Shown here piece after piece: positions 26,265 to 40,671 of a stretch of DNA of 64,000 bases. Positions within the stretch are counted from its first letter, which is position 1. The number at the start of each line of letters is the position of its first letter. The stretch covers positions 2,346,612 to 2,410,611 of the forward strand of contig CM012954.1 in the NCBI GenBank assembly GCA_000181795.3, in the 5' to 3' direction. Source of the stretch: Trichinella spiralis (Eukaryota; Nematoda; Enoplea; Trichinellida; Trichinellidae). Below the pieces are notes generated by a model. It saw only the letters and a list, made by a program, of their open reading frames with translations. It did not search any database and had not been told where the DNA came from. A program made the translations under genes and the position numbers.

Positions 26265-27157
26265 TGAATTTGTACATATTATTCATTCATTCTGTATTAA
26301 TGAACAATCATGATTTATTTTTATTAACAATAATTTTTTAATAGAATATCTGATTGCTGCATCACAAAATATAGCAGTTTCTTTTAAAAAAATAATTTAG
26401 ATTTTACACTTCATAAAATGTAATTTATAAAGTTTACTAAATTACATCATAACAATCATTGCAATGTCAAGGACTTTGTCGTGTTATGACATGTTAAATA
26501 TGAGCATGCAACTTTGCAGAGTAATTGAACAACTTCTTCATTTCTATATGGACAATTTGTTTATATTGAAGTTTGAAGTCTTAAGCAGTTTATTTATCAG
26601 CATAAGTACCTGCCTATTCAGTTATAAGAATGAAATTTGTAACGTGATTGACTGACTATTTATAGAGGAAGCAAAAATATTTTAATGCACATATGTGGCA
26701 TTAAAATTACTATTCTGTGCGAATACATTATTCTAAACCAAAAAAGAATTGCCTAACCGAATGCGCGATAATAATAAAATTACAAATAGCATAACGCGAA
26801 AATTGCATTTACATGTGACTACAGTTGTGCTGATTTTTATGTTAAAGTAACTGCTAAACAGATTTTATACAATGTGCAATATAATTCAAAATTTCTAAAC
26901 TACTATTAGAAAAAGAACAAACGGAACATTCTGCGATGTTGTAGCATTGTAAAATGATGCTAATATTAGAAGAAATTTATAGTGTTATTAAGCTTAATTG
27001 ATGCAGTTTAAAGATTAAAACGGTTCATTTCATCTTGTAAAAATTTAAATTTTTAGGTCACCCGGTCGTTCATCATGACTTTCCAATATCTATTTTGAAG
27101 CAGCGTTGTTAGCAAACAATCTGTTTCTGCTAAGTTCATGTAACTGCAAAAGTTATT
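26265..27157. other. Intergenic, divergent promoters
   Basis: AT-rich interval between the start codons of the 128-aa gene (-) and the ZP-N gene (+). No supported exon. Confidence 0.5.
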
Positions 27158-30100
27158 ATGAGACTATGGTACTTTCTTTTATATTCTTCATTTTTAATGG
27201 TGAGCCATTTGAAGATGACATTTCATTTTTATAAACAACATAAAATTTTAGTTTTACAATGCTCTCAGCACAAGCAATAAAGAACAGACAGGCTATGTGA
27301 GCGTTTCCAACTCCAATCGAATCCAAGGTAAGTTTTATAGCATTATTTGATGCTATTACTAGACTTGGATTTATATTTTGTTCAATTTTGCATGTTTTGT
27401 TGAAACCTTGTACTTCTGATATCATTTCAATTTCGCAAATGAATATTTGATACAAGCCTGCTTAATAACTTTTGCGTATCAAAAATGTTTCAGTTAATTT
27501 GGAATGTCAGTCAAGACTGATGGCCATACATATCCGGTTCAATTCTTCCATAACTCCATGGTTCACTGACTGGATAGTTGTTGGCGATTCAAATCGGCCA
27601 GAATGTCGTATAAAAGGTGATGGATCGCTGGAATATCTTATAGAAATTCCACTACATGGTGATCAGTGTGGAACTGTGAAAGTAATTGATGTAATTCAGA
27701 ATTATTAATGATAATGATGATAGAACATTTAAAGATTGCTCCAAACACTTTTGAAACTTTCATTGGTGTTAAAAAGACTCCAAACTTAATTTTGGACGGT
27801 GATGATTTGTTAAAGACTCGTTGCGTTTATGGGGCCCCACAAATACAACAGCCTGTGATTCCATCTTTACCAGCAACGCAAAGACAAGCTGTTTTGCCGT
27901 AAATATTATTTCAAAAGCGCCTTATTACACAATTTAAACTGTTTTATTTAGATTTCTCACCGAACCAACTCCGTTTGAAGTGACCGCTCGAACAAATATT
28001 TCAGCTTCATTTTCACAAATCTACTTGATCACTGGAATTTCACTGCTTTTAATTGGCTTGTGCGTGTTGTACGCGTGCTTATATTACTGCTTCAGAAGAC
28101 GCCAACGAAAAAATAAGCAGAACAAAACACAACGCCTTCTGGTATCAGGTCCGGAAATTATCAGTCGACCAGATTCTTCAATGGCAGCTGAAAGTTCTCG
28201 AAAAAGTGTCATGACACCCAGTTGGTGGGCACCCTCAGCACCAAAAGACGTTGATAATTCCGTTCCTGCAGCACTGATTTCTCACGACTACATGCTATCA
28301 ATTAGCAACAATGGCTCGATAAAGGGGCCCTTGTCGACAAGCAGTGCTGATGATACATTCATGCCTTCGCTTAAAGAACCAGCTGAACGATTGACAGTAA
28401 TTTCTGGAGGTGGACAACAACGTTTCTACGCAACTGCTTCACAAGCGACGACAGCAAAGTATGATATTTATTTCTTATTTTTCAAAAAATGCTTCCAAAT
28501 AATTAAATGCAATTACTTATTTAAAGTAAATAATAATAATAATGATTAAAGTATCAATGGCTACAGTAAGAAATTTGAGATAAAAGGGTAATTGTTGTAT
28601 AGCAAGTAACAATTTTTGTGACGCCTAATCCTATCAAAATGACAATTGCTATTTAAGTCATTTTCAGTTAATATTTAGCAAATACGAAAACAATCGCAGT
28701 GATATTGATATTTCTCGACTAACGTTTCAGTTGTTCATCTTGTACGCGTAATTTTGGCACATTTCAAGCATCTTGCACAAACATTGTCCACTCAACACAG
28801 CAATACTTCAAGCAATTTGTAAACATTAAACCTTTTGTTTATTTTCCCGTCAAATGGTGCCCACTTTTTAATTTTTGCCAGTCAAGCAATGTCACATGCC
28901 AAGTTCACACCATCCAGTCCGAGAGTTTGAATGGGACAATTCTGAGGTGTTTTCATCTGTTGCTGCTTTCCTGTTTGCAACCTTGAACACGGGTTTAAAG
29001 TGTTAGCATTTTGTTGTTAAAATTTAGTGAAAAAAAAACTACAAAAAGTTGACAGAAAACAAGTAACCTTTCTAACAAATGTTGCTCTACTATGGGAACT
29101 TTCTTTTGAATTTAATGAATAAAAATATTCATTGACAAACTTCTCTTCACATGAACAGAACAGTTTAGCGAATGTTAAAATGCAAAAAGAAAACAGACTT
29201 TTGTCCTTCAGAATACTTTCAACACGGCAGAAGAAAAAATTGATATTTTGTCATTTTTTAAATAATATTTTATTCATTTAATATAATAATAGTTCAAGTT
29301 CTGTATTGAACTTGGTAAAAATTAATTTTATGCATACTGCGTTTAAAGTAAATTTTACACTTGTAGAACGTTCCCTATTACTACTACGCCACCTCCTTTA
29401 CCAACCAGTGTGACAAATGCTATCAGCAATGACAACAACAAGCAAAATTCGATAGTGAAGCGGTTATCTGTTCTTTATTCCGTAATCGATAGGAAGAAAA
29501 AACGCAAACGCAACGCCCAGAGCGAAGAATACAGTAGCAGTGCTATATCTGAAACGAACGATTACGCCAGATCTGTATCAGAAATTTATGCAAGTCCAGC
29601 AGAAGTGACATCTCTTCATCCGGATAGAGTTCCAGAATTTTCTCGAACGAAATACCAAGAATCTGAATTAGCAAAACAAATTTTGCTCGAAGATCTTGCC
29701 AATGCCGTGAGACGCCTGTGCATGGCATCGCGACACTGCATGACTGTTTTCTCCCAAGTTGATATTGATCGATGGGAAAATTTGGTCAGACAAAATCGCA
29801 AATTCCAAGAATTATTGCTTAAACCGGACTTTGAAAGCTCATATGAGCATTTGAGCAACTTGCCTGATTATAAGGATAAGTTTAACAGCAATCAGTGGGC
29901 GTTGATTGTACAAGCGCTGAATGAAATTTTCGATCGGCGTCGTCTTGCTCAAGCAGAAGGTAAATTTCATTTTCGTGATTACATAAATTATGATTGTTAT
30001 ATAAATAAATTTTAGATTCAAAAGATCAACTTTTAAACTTACATCACGACTCTGTTCGTTCCAGTGCTCGACTTTTTACCAGAGATTCTTTTCGTCGAGT

Positions 30101-30332
30101 GCAACGAGAAATGGAAACTTTATCAGACAATAATCATCACTTGGAAGAAAAAGGCGGAGAAGGAGTGATCAATAGTAACAGTAGTCTGCATGATCCCAAA
30201 CCAGCTCCAAGCCCTTTGCCTTCTGGTGGAGTCCGATCCAATCGTGAATTGTTTTCCAATATTCCCAATCTAGGCACTTATCACGGTTACATTTTTCAAC
30301 GAACTTCTCAATTCCCACAAAATAATCAATGA
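27158..30332 (+). CDS. Single-pass membrane protein with ZP-N-like ectodomain and long cytoplasmic tail
   Basis: Seven exons: 27158-27199, 27252-27327, 27494-27681, 27735-27898, 27952-28458, 29367-29959, 30016-30332, giving 628 aa in phase. Signal peptide at residues 1-20 (MRLWYFLLYSSFLM). A ZP-N-like module covers about 40-145: NLECQSRLMAIHIRF, a second Cys in RPECRI, CGTVK, and a closing TRCVYG, as in cuticlin-type ZP proteins. No ZP-C half and no furin site were seen. A Pro/Gln linker leads to a membrane segment at about 180-204, followed by a basic stop-transfer (RRRQRK). The cytoplasmic tail of about 420 residues is Ser/Pro-rich near the membrane, then has a nuclear-localisation-like KKKRKR and a helical segment (DLANAVRRLCMASRHC). 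Cuticle or apical matrix attachment would fit ZP proteins. The tail suggests signalling, but this is inference. Confidence 0.8.
28731..28986 (+). other. Possible alternative last exon of the ZP-N gene
   Basis: Inside intron 5. After a good acceptor (aacgtttcag) the frame dictated by exon 5 (phase 2) stays open for 84 residues to a TGA at 28984. The peptide is Cys-rich and has very few charged residues, odd for a cytoplasmic tail. It lacks an upstream ATG. It may be an alternative tail or chance. Confidence 0.3.
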
Positions 30333-31874
30333 ATCCAATTACCGTGTGATCTCAAAACAGGATCATATATATATACATATATATGAATCGTACCTTTCCA
30401 AATGCTTTAGTGTAGAAAAGTTTGAAAAAATTGTAAAATCTTGATTTACGCATCAAAACCGCACACGACAAATTAAAATATATTTCATTTTTATTTAAAA
30501 AACTTGAAAGAGATTAAAATAAAAAAGAATCAAAATAACTTTGAGCTGCAAAATTAAGTTTCACATTTCAACATCATTACAATAAAGTTTACTGTATTGA
30601 ATTTTGAATTTAAAATATTAATCTTGTTTTTTTGCTAAAAAAACTATTTGTGATTTTTTAATTCATAAAAAATCATAATGTGGAAGAATTTTTTTCATAT
30701 TAATTTTTTCTATTAATAATACATGATTTTTGTACTACGCTTGAGGAAAGAAATGCCACTCAACTGTTGACAATATTTTGCATAATAAATTATTTTTTTG
30801 TTCATTTCTTTTCATCGTTTCTTTTATTTGAGAAAAACTTTTACTTTTGACAAGTTTATCAATATTTTATTTTCAACATTTTGAGTTGATAATGATTTAT
30901 TATTAATTTCATAATGATATCGTGACAACTTACTGAGTGCAAATGATTTTCAGGGTTAAAAAATTGCCCTGTTTAAATATTGCTTGAGAGAAGTAAGCGC
31001 TGATTTTTTAGTTTTTTGTTTTTAACATATTAAATTTATCGAGAATGCTAAGTAAATTTGCTTGCTTATCAGCGAATTTAAATTCAAATTAAAAAGTAGG
31101 GCAGTATTAGCATAATTGACTTTATCAGTTTAGTAGTAAAATTGGAAATTTTATTAGATGAAAAACAATTTTTATAGGACTGAAGGAATAATTTTATGAG
31201 CGAAAGTCATAGTTGAATTTGTCTTGTGCATTTATGTAAAGGAAATTTTAAAAAATGAAATTATTTATTTATTCACTTCCAGTTTACTTTTATCATATTA
31301 TAAATTTTGACGGCAAGCTAAGTGCTTATACATTTTTGATGCCAATTTCTTTTAAGTTATGAAATTTATAAATCCAATCCGCCGATGTTATAAAGTTGTA
31401 TTTACAAGCAAAACAAAGCAATGTATTGAAAGTTCTCATATCATAGAACATGTTTGATTATTGCATGCAAATGCATTTATGAGTAATTCAGAAACAAGAT
31501 TTTTCATCAAACAACCTTTTCAGTTCAGTTTATTATACATAATGAACAGTACATTTTGTTGGTAATTGATTTCATGAATGTTGTTGCTCTTAAGTGACGA
31601 ATCAAGTTTCAATGAATTCAGTGAACATCATCAACAACATTATGATTGTAGTTTGAATTTCTTGCATTGTCAAACCGCTGTCGTTTGCATTTAAAATGTT
31701 TGATGATAAAACTGGTGATCATTGATCGTATAGGCCACCGCCGACTGCGGACAATTTGTCAGTAGTCGACAAAAACTTGCCGAAAACTCATAAATTGCCT
31801 GAACATTGAATATTCAATTTTAAGTTCAATTTCGATTCATCAAATCTCAACTGTATCATATATCCATAATTCAG
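30333..31874. other. Intergenic
   Basis: Contains a TA-rich palindromic patch at 30365-30385, probably in the 3' UTR of the ZP-N gene, and plain AT-rich sequence. An exon-like GC patch at 31733-31790 could not be placed in a gene. Confidence 0.4.
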
Positions 31875-32611
31875 AATCTCTGTTCGGACGTCAAAGCGTC
31901 AGCCGTGAAACTTGCAAACAAGTTGAGCAGCAAGCGACTTGGGACAAGAAAATCTCGGTAAGCTTAGCAAGTTTTGGAGATTGATAATTATGTTCTTTTG
32001 TTAATCTCCTTGGCGGAAGCTTTGCTGTTGCCGTTGTTAATTGTTCTTTCTCATTTGCATAACGATGCACATGTAGCGTTGTTTTTCTGGCCGTTTTGCT
32101 TATCGCCGTAAGTTTTAATTAAAATCAGGCAACAGAAAGAATATTCTTTTCACTTTCATATTGCATTATGAATAAATATTGAAGTTTAGTTTTAAATTAT
32201 TTTCAACCAATTTTTAATCACACTTTGATCTGAGTAAAATAACCATATCGGTGATATTCTTTTGTTCAATGACCAGTTTCAAGCGCATTTTCTCCATTAC
32301 GAAACATAAAAACTGAATAATTATTCTTCCGAAATGGTGCACATTTTCCCAGATTAGAGAGCGATTTTTGCCGATGAAATGGCGGAAATGATGATGCAAA
32401 TACATGCAAACGCTGAACATGAAAAAGAACGTTTTTTTCAATTATTTCTAAAATTTGCATTTGGATGCTCAGATTGGAGACGGTATTGATTTTTCATTTC
32501 AATTTTTAATGGCACTGCATCTTCATATGGCGTTATTGATTGAAATTCTTCAAAACTGACCTTGCAAGACGTTGGCGAAAAATGGAGCTCGTTATAATCG
32601 ATTTTCTTTGA
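31875..32611 (+). other. Unresolved exon cluster, candidate gene lacking its 5' end
   Basis: Four stretches with splice-like borders keep one frame: 31875-31957, 32077-32107, 32358-32482, 32569-32611 (94 codons with stop). The chain reads a basic segment (LANKLSSKRLGTRKSR), a short hydrophobic run (VVFLAVLLIA), an Ala/Glu/Met-rich helix (FADEMAEMMMQIHANAEHEKE) and a CSDWRRR region. No start exon was found and a competing frame is open in the first and second stretch, so the model may be wrong. Family not recognised. Confidence 0.28.
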
Positions 32612-32832
32612 ATTGTTGTTTAAATTTTTTATATTCCATTTGAAATGCAAGCCGGAATTAGTAAATCTTGCTTACGCGAATTTGAGCGAAATGAGAAACA
32701 TAGCAGCTGTCATCAGTCGATTACTTTTTGGAATACCAGGTATGTGTTCCGGTAGTTGAATGTTTAAAAAATGATAATAAATATTTAAAAATTATCATTG
32801 AAATTTTATTATTTTTGTTAGTTTAATCAAAA

Positions 32833-33458
32833 ATGTATGATTTCGTGCAAACCACGTTAGTATTATTGTTTCGTCTGTGTAGTAGTATTTTTTCAGCGAA
32901 CAATTTTCACCATAAATGCACGTCGGGAATATCCATCATTGATTTGAATCGAATAGAATACTGTAATACAAATACTGACAGGTCATTATGTTTTTTCTGG
33001 TTGCTTTTTACAGAAGTTATTTATTCTTCAATAAAATTATTATCTTCTTATTTACAAGCGAAATTTGATTTTCTCGCAAGTTGGAGTGATTTCCAGTAAT
33101 ATATTATTGAACAGCAGACGTTGCACTTTGTTCTGTGCTTGTTGTCAAAACAAAATATATGTAACTTCATTATCAATAAAAATTACCATTTACGAAGATT
33201 CCATTCCATTGTACATTGGCACATTGCACTTCACAACCGCATCAATCATATTATTTGATTATTATACTCGTTCCGTAAGTGAAAAACTATTCTGTTATTT
33301 AAATCAGTTTTGTAAGTTTTGTTTTTTGCTTTTTATTTTAAAATTTTTCAAAAAAGTTGCTTTCTTTTCCTTGTAATTGATCTTGATGTTGAATTTCATG
33401 TTTTTTCTTTGGGTACATTTTCAAACAGTTCATAAAACTATTTTTTGTTATTCATTAA
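32833..33458 (+). CDS. Candidate small secreted protein, 112 aa
   Basis: Three exons (32833-32981, 33115-33274, 33429-33458) join in phase. The N terminus resembles a signal peptide (MYDFVQTTLVLLFRLCSSIFSA), followed by a Cys-rich part (CTSGISIIDLN, CTLFCACC), a beta-like segment (IKITIYEDSIPLYIGTLHF) and DYYTRS. A good donor (gtaagt) follows DYYTRS. The terminal exon is only ten codons. Reading through the first donor instead gives an 88-aa frame. Not recognised and composition is close to background, so this is weak. Confidence 0.35.
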
Positions 33459-34120
33459 AAAAATAACTTTGCAAAAATTTAAAATTTATTCAATTTTATT
33501 AATAATCCGATATGACTGAATTGTTTTTGGCTGATTGAAATGTTGAAAATTTTGATAATCGTTTATTATACATACATCAATCAAATATAAGTAGCAGTGG
33601 ATTTTCATAAGTTGCATTTTCGACGATAAAATGTCATTATTTTAAAGTAGACAATCGAATTTCCGTTAGCAAGTCGTCGTTCTGTTTTGTAAATGTATCG
33701 CATTTTGAATGTAATGAAAAATGATGATCGAAATTTTTTGCCATATTTTTTTGATGGCGAATTATGGAATTATTTCACAAGTCAAATGATGTCTAATAAT
33801 GCTGCTGTTCTTCTGTGCATGTCGAATGCAATTTATTGATCATTTATTGATTTTTTTGCACAAAAATAAAACTGATTAAGTGGAGCGCGTGAATGAATGA
33901 GTTTAGCATTCAGTTCATATTTTAGGCGCAGTTGAAAATCATTTACGTCTCATCAATCTCATTTTTTAAACACTCAAGGTTGTTAAATAATTTTTTAAAT
34001 GTTTTGAATTTTTTAATTTGTTTTCAGTTATTACGAAAATTTGTCGCTGAGTTCTCAAGCTGAAAATGTTCTCGAGTTTAATCAAGTAAGCTGAGCAGTT
34101 GACAACTGTGCGCTTTTGAA
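33459..34120. other. Intergenic, 5' flank of malic enzyme
   Basis: AT-rich. No supported exon. Confidence 0.5.
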
Positions 34121-36851
<2,731 letters not shown>

Positions 36852-39057
36852 TTTTTGTTAGAAGGAGATCATTTGTTGAAACACCAGGCAAGTTTTAGTT
36901 TTACCGCCCCCCCACTCCCTCCCCCCACTTCCACCCAGAAAGACTTTCAAATTAGTTACGGGTTATGTTGAGCATGAATTTTCTTATAAAAATATTGTGT
37001 TCTTGGAAAAGCGTTCTTTCTTTTTTCATTATTATTAATAAAAATTTAATTAACTGTTCGTTTTTAGTTCGTTTAATTTTTGCGAAAGACCGACAGTATG
37101 AAATATACTAGATTGAATATGTAATTTCAAAGCGGTTTAATGATAAATGTTTTACAATTAAATTTGACCACTGCTTATTTAATTTTAGTTCAATCAATAA
37201 TAATAGTTAAGGTAATAAAATAAGTTTCATTTATTGCATCACGTGAAATTTCATATTTCTGAAGTATTGCTTAATTTTGGTTATTAGCGGAAATTTAAAT
37301 TCTGCACTTTGTAAACTAATTGTTTATAGAGTAACACGCGCTCTTTATGTATTATAGCTTATTGATAAGCTGTAAATGGATCTCATAAATAATATTAACC
37401 ATTGTTGTGTCGAAAAGAAATACTCCACTTCAGTTTTAGAAATATTTTAAATGAAACTAAGAGCAATAAAATAGATAAAATTATCCTCAATAAATAAATG
37501 TTTATTACAATTAATTTCCTATCAACATGTACGTTGCATAAATTTTGTGCATATGTTGCATAAATATTTTTATTTTTAGTAAAATAAATATGCATGATAG
37601 ACGTTTTAAGGCGATCAGTCACACTTTATTATAATGAACTTCAACTTTACAGTACGATATAAATGATACCTAAACATCAGCTATTTAAAATTACTGTCAT
37701 TATTTGAGGTGAAGTAAGATAAATTGATATTTGCTCGTCTTCTACTTAATCGAAATCCAAATCTGGACTGTGAAAGTAAGGTTGTAGTTTTTATTCAGTT
37801 ATTCGTTGCATGCAAGTGACATTAAATTTCACGTAACATTAACAGTCCATCTTCAATTCAGTTCATTTCAGTAATATATATCAGTTATATTATGAATTGT
37901 GATGTTAATTGTGTTAAAAATCAGTTTAAAAAGAGCACAGTCAAAATGAACTGTTGATCAGTTTTCAACGAATCATCAAATCGATGCATGAATCATGGTA
38001 GTTTTACTGTGCAAATGGCAGTGGTTGTAGATTTGAAAATCGAAGCGAATAGGTGCAGTTTAGAAATTTTTAAAAAATGTTTAAAAGTGCATAAGGAAAA
38101 GCAAGTTTAATTTATATTTAATATAATATTATCGCGCAGTGCATCGTTTACGTTAGAGTTCATATCAAGTAAGCGCAATTGTAAGTAATTGTGATAACAC
38201 TGTTGACACATTTTGTCACCTTTGAGCGCATTCTGCGCATTTCATTCATTGGGGTTTGAATTTTTCGGTGAAAAATCGAGAGCTTAGATGAATAAATATT
38301 AATTATGAGCGTATTCTTCAGCTTTTTGTCAATTTCGAACAAACATATAGTTATTGTGTTAGTTGAAAAAAAAAGAATTCATCTTATTGTAAGTAAATCG
38401 TGAATTGATACTTTCAAAGGGTACGTGGAGTTGAGAAGTGAAAAAATTGCATGTCTACGCGTGCAGTCATGAAATTAATCAACTAGTTTTGTAACTAATT
38501 GACAAAGAAATTTGCACGACGAAACTGTGGCCAGTTTTTGAAGAAATCATTACTTCGAGTTCATTGGCTGACAGACAGCAGCAGTTGATGATGATTGTGT
38601 CAATTGGTTATTTTTATTGGACAAATTGTATTGAAATTATTGATATATTTTTTGTCAAGTGAAACATAAAAATGCTAATTTTGTGATGATTCATCCGTTC
38701 ATGAGTTCAAATTGACGAATTAAATAGTAGTTGAAATGAAGTTTCGACAGTCGCATTCCAAGGGGTATGGGCATTTGGTTTGTTTCAGTTCATAGGGAGA
38801 ATTTTTCATCTGTTCTTTATGATTTATGCTACGTTCAATTTGTTGTTTTAATTTGAGATAATTTTGGTTCTATTCGATTTAATCGTCTCTTTGTGAGCTG
38901 ATTAATACGTTGAATTCTGTAATTGTACTATTCAAATTACTGTATCATTGAAATGATTCAAAATTCTGAATTGCTCGTTTTGAATGGATCCGATTGACTT
39001 TGTTTCAGATTGGCTCAAAAAATATTTGTTGTTGATAATAAATAAATAAAAAAGCAG
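36852..39057. other. Intergenic; 3' UTR of malic enzyme and 5' region of transporter
   Basis: Holds the C-rich tract (separate entry), a likely polyadenylation signal near 37040 and AT-rich DNA. tttgtttcag at 38999-39008, about 50 bases before the transporter ATG, looks like an acceptor for an upstream leader exon. Confidence 0.5.
36905..36936 (+). repeat. C-rich tract
   Basis: Runs of seven, three and six or more C residues separated by one or a few bases, in otherwise AT-rich DNA just past the malic enzyme stop. The minus strand is correspondingly G-rich. Confidence 0.85.
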
Positions 39058-40671
39058 ATGAAGTGGAAAATTCCAACTATGAATTGGAATCGGAATGATG
39101 CGACGCAGAGGCAAGAGGCAGATGCAACGTCGCCGTCGCTGCGTCGGCCTCTTTCCAAAGCGGAAGCTGGACAGGATGTGTTGGAGATGGATGTGGATGA
39201 GACAGGCAGTGCGTCGTTGTTGGACGATGCAGGCGGTGAAGCGGTGTTGGAGTCGGCCGCAGAACAGTCGTTCAAAGTTTACAAGCGGCGTTGGTGGGTT
39301 CTGCTGTTGGCCAGCATGTTGAACGCGTCGAACACGATGTCCTGGATATCGTACGCTCCGGTGGCGAATTTCGTCGATACCTACTACGGCAAGCAGGCGG
39401 CGAACTTGCTGAGCATGGTGTTCATATTCTGGGCGATTCCGGTCGGCTTTTTCGCCATGTGGATGGCCGGTCGGTTTGGCTTGAGGCCGGCTTTCCTGTT
39501 GGCCAGTTGGGCGAACTGCATCGGCGCGTTGCTTCGACTGACCAGCAACGTGCCGGATGCGGGCCAAGCTGCCCGGTTTGTGATGGTCATGAGCGGTCAG
39601 TGCTTCGCCGCCTGCGCTTATCCGTTCATCATGTTCATGCCGACGAAGATCGCCGCCGACTGGTTCCCCCACAACCAACGTACTATCGCCAACGTGATCG
39701 CTTCGTTGTCCAACCCGTTCGGTATCATGGTCGCCAACGCCCTGTCCCCTCGGCTGGTCTTGCACACGTCCGACGTGTTGTTGTTGAACATCATCTTGGC
39801 CGTACCGGCGGTTGTAGTGTGTCTGCTGGGCACGACGACGTTGCGCAGCTCCATGCCGCCGACCCCGCCGTCGAAAAGTGCCGCCACCCAATGCTTGGAC
39901 TTCAAATCCGGACTGGTGCGTGCTTTTCGTTCCAGGTCCTACGTGGCGTTGTGGTTCGCCCTGGGCATCGGCATGGGCGTATTCAACACTTTGTACACGG
40001 TTATGCAGCAACTGCTCTGCTCCAGAGGCTACGACAACAATTTTGCCGGCCTCTGTTGCGTGCTGATGATCGCGACCGGCATGGTCGGCGCCACGGCGGT
40101 CGGCTACTTCGTCGACCGGACCAAACTTTTTGAAGAGACAATCAAAGTCAGCTACGCGTTGGCAGTGGTCAGCGGTACGGTGTTCACCCTGTTCAGCTTG
40201 CAGTACCACATGCAGTGGGGAATTGTGATCGGATGCGTTTGTTTCGGCTTTTTCGGTCTGGCCGCCTACCCGCTCGGCTTCGAAATGGCCGCCGAATGCA
40301 CGTTTCCAGTGGCCGAGTCGACCAGTGCCGGATTGGTCACTTTTTCCGGACAATTGCACAGCGTAATTTTCATCGCCCTCGTCCAAGCTCTGGGCAGACC
40401 GTTGTCCGGCCCCGCGTTGCAGTACCAAGTCTGCACCGCCTTGCCCGACGTCAATACCGAAGCCTACGATCTGACTGTGCCGATGCTGGTGATGGTCGCT
40501 TGTTCGTCCATTGTCGCCTGCTTGTTCGTTCTCAGCTTCAGGCCGAAATACCGCCGGCAGCGTTTGGACAACAAGCACCATCACGACAATAACCACCCTG
40601 CCAAGGCGAAAAAATCCACCAACCAGGAAGGTATTCTAGAAATTCGAACTGTCTTCATCGACGGACAATGA
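39058..40671 (+). CDS. SLC49A3/MFSD7-like major facilitator transporter, intronless
   Basis: Twelve-segment MFS protein of 537 aa in one exon, plasma or organelle membrane. The cytosolic N terminus of about 70 residues is acidic. The first membrane segment starts at YKRRWWVLLLASML, followed by the family motif WISYAPVANF. Other matches to SLC49A3: PTKIAADWFPHNQRT, NPFGIMVANALSPRLV, PPTPPS in the central loop, FAGLCCVLMIATGM, GYFVDRTKLF and AAECTFPVAES. SLC49 relatives carry haem, choline or ethanolamine; the substrate of this subgroup is not established. The gene is GC-rich and CpG-rich (over half GC by eye, background about a third) and has no intron in an intron-dense neighbourhood. The same composition opens a 554-codon antisense frame, a shadow. 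A splice acceptor just upstream suggests a 5' UTR intron. Confidence 0.9.
   Translation: MKWKIPTMNWNRNDATQRQEADATSPSLRRPLSKAEAGQDVLEMDVDETGSASLLDDAGGEAVLESAAEQSFKVYKRRWWVLLLASMLNASNTMSWISYAPVANFVDTYYGKQAANLLSMVFIFWAIPVGFFAMWMAGRFGLRPAFLLASWANCIGALLRLTSNVPDAGQAARFVMVMSGQCFAACAYPFIMFMPTKIAADWFPHNQRTIANVIASLSNPFGIMVANALSPRLVLHTSDVLLLNIILAVPAVVVCLLGTTTLRSSMPPTPPSKSAATQCLDFKSGLVRAFRSRSYVALWFALGIGMGVFNTLYTVMQQLLCSRGYDNNFAGLCCVLMIATGMVGATAVGYFVDRTKLFEETIKVSYALAVVSGTVFTLFSLQYHMQWGIVIGCVCFGFFGLAAYPLGFEMAAECTFPVAESTSAGLVTFSGQLHSVIFIALVQALGRPLSGPALQYQVCTALPDVNTEAYDLTVPMLVMVACSSIVACLFVLSFRPKYRRQRLDNKHHHDNNHPAKAKKSTNQEGILEIRTVFIDGQ

Noticed and set aside
27156-27455. 99-codon minus-strand frame over ZP-N exons 1-2
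   Set aside because: Covers exons and introns of the opposite-strand gene, whose phase-consistent chain is stronger.
33094-33117. A 19-22 base intron in the 33-kb candidate
   Set aside because: Far below the roughly 49-base minimum seen in secure genes of this window. Replaced by a 133-base intron from 32982 to 33114.
39291-40133. 280-codon frame on the plus strand inside the transporter
   Set aside because: Shifted frame of the transporter. Arg/His/Val-rich with no membrane pattern.
38932-40596. 554-codon open frame on the minus strand
   Set aside because: It lies antisense to the SLC49A3-like gene. GC-rich codon use leaves few stops on the opposite strand. The translation is low-complexity (His, Gln, Gly, Arg) and has no domain.
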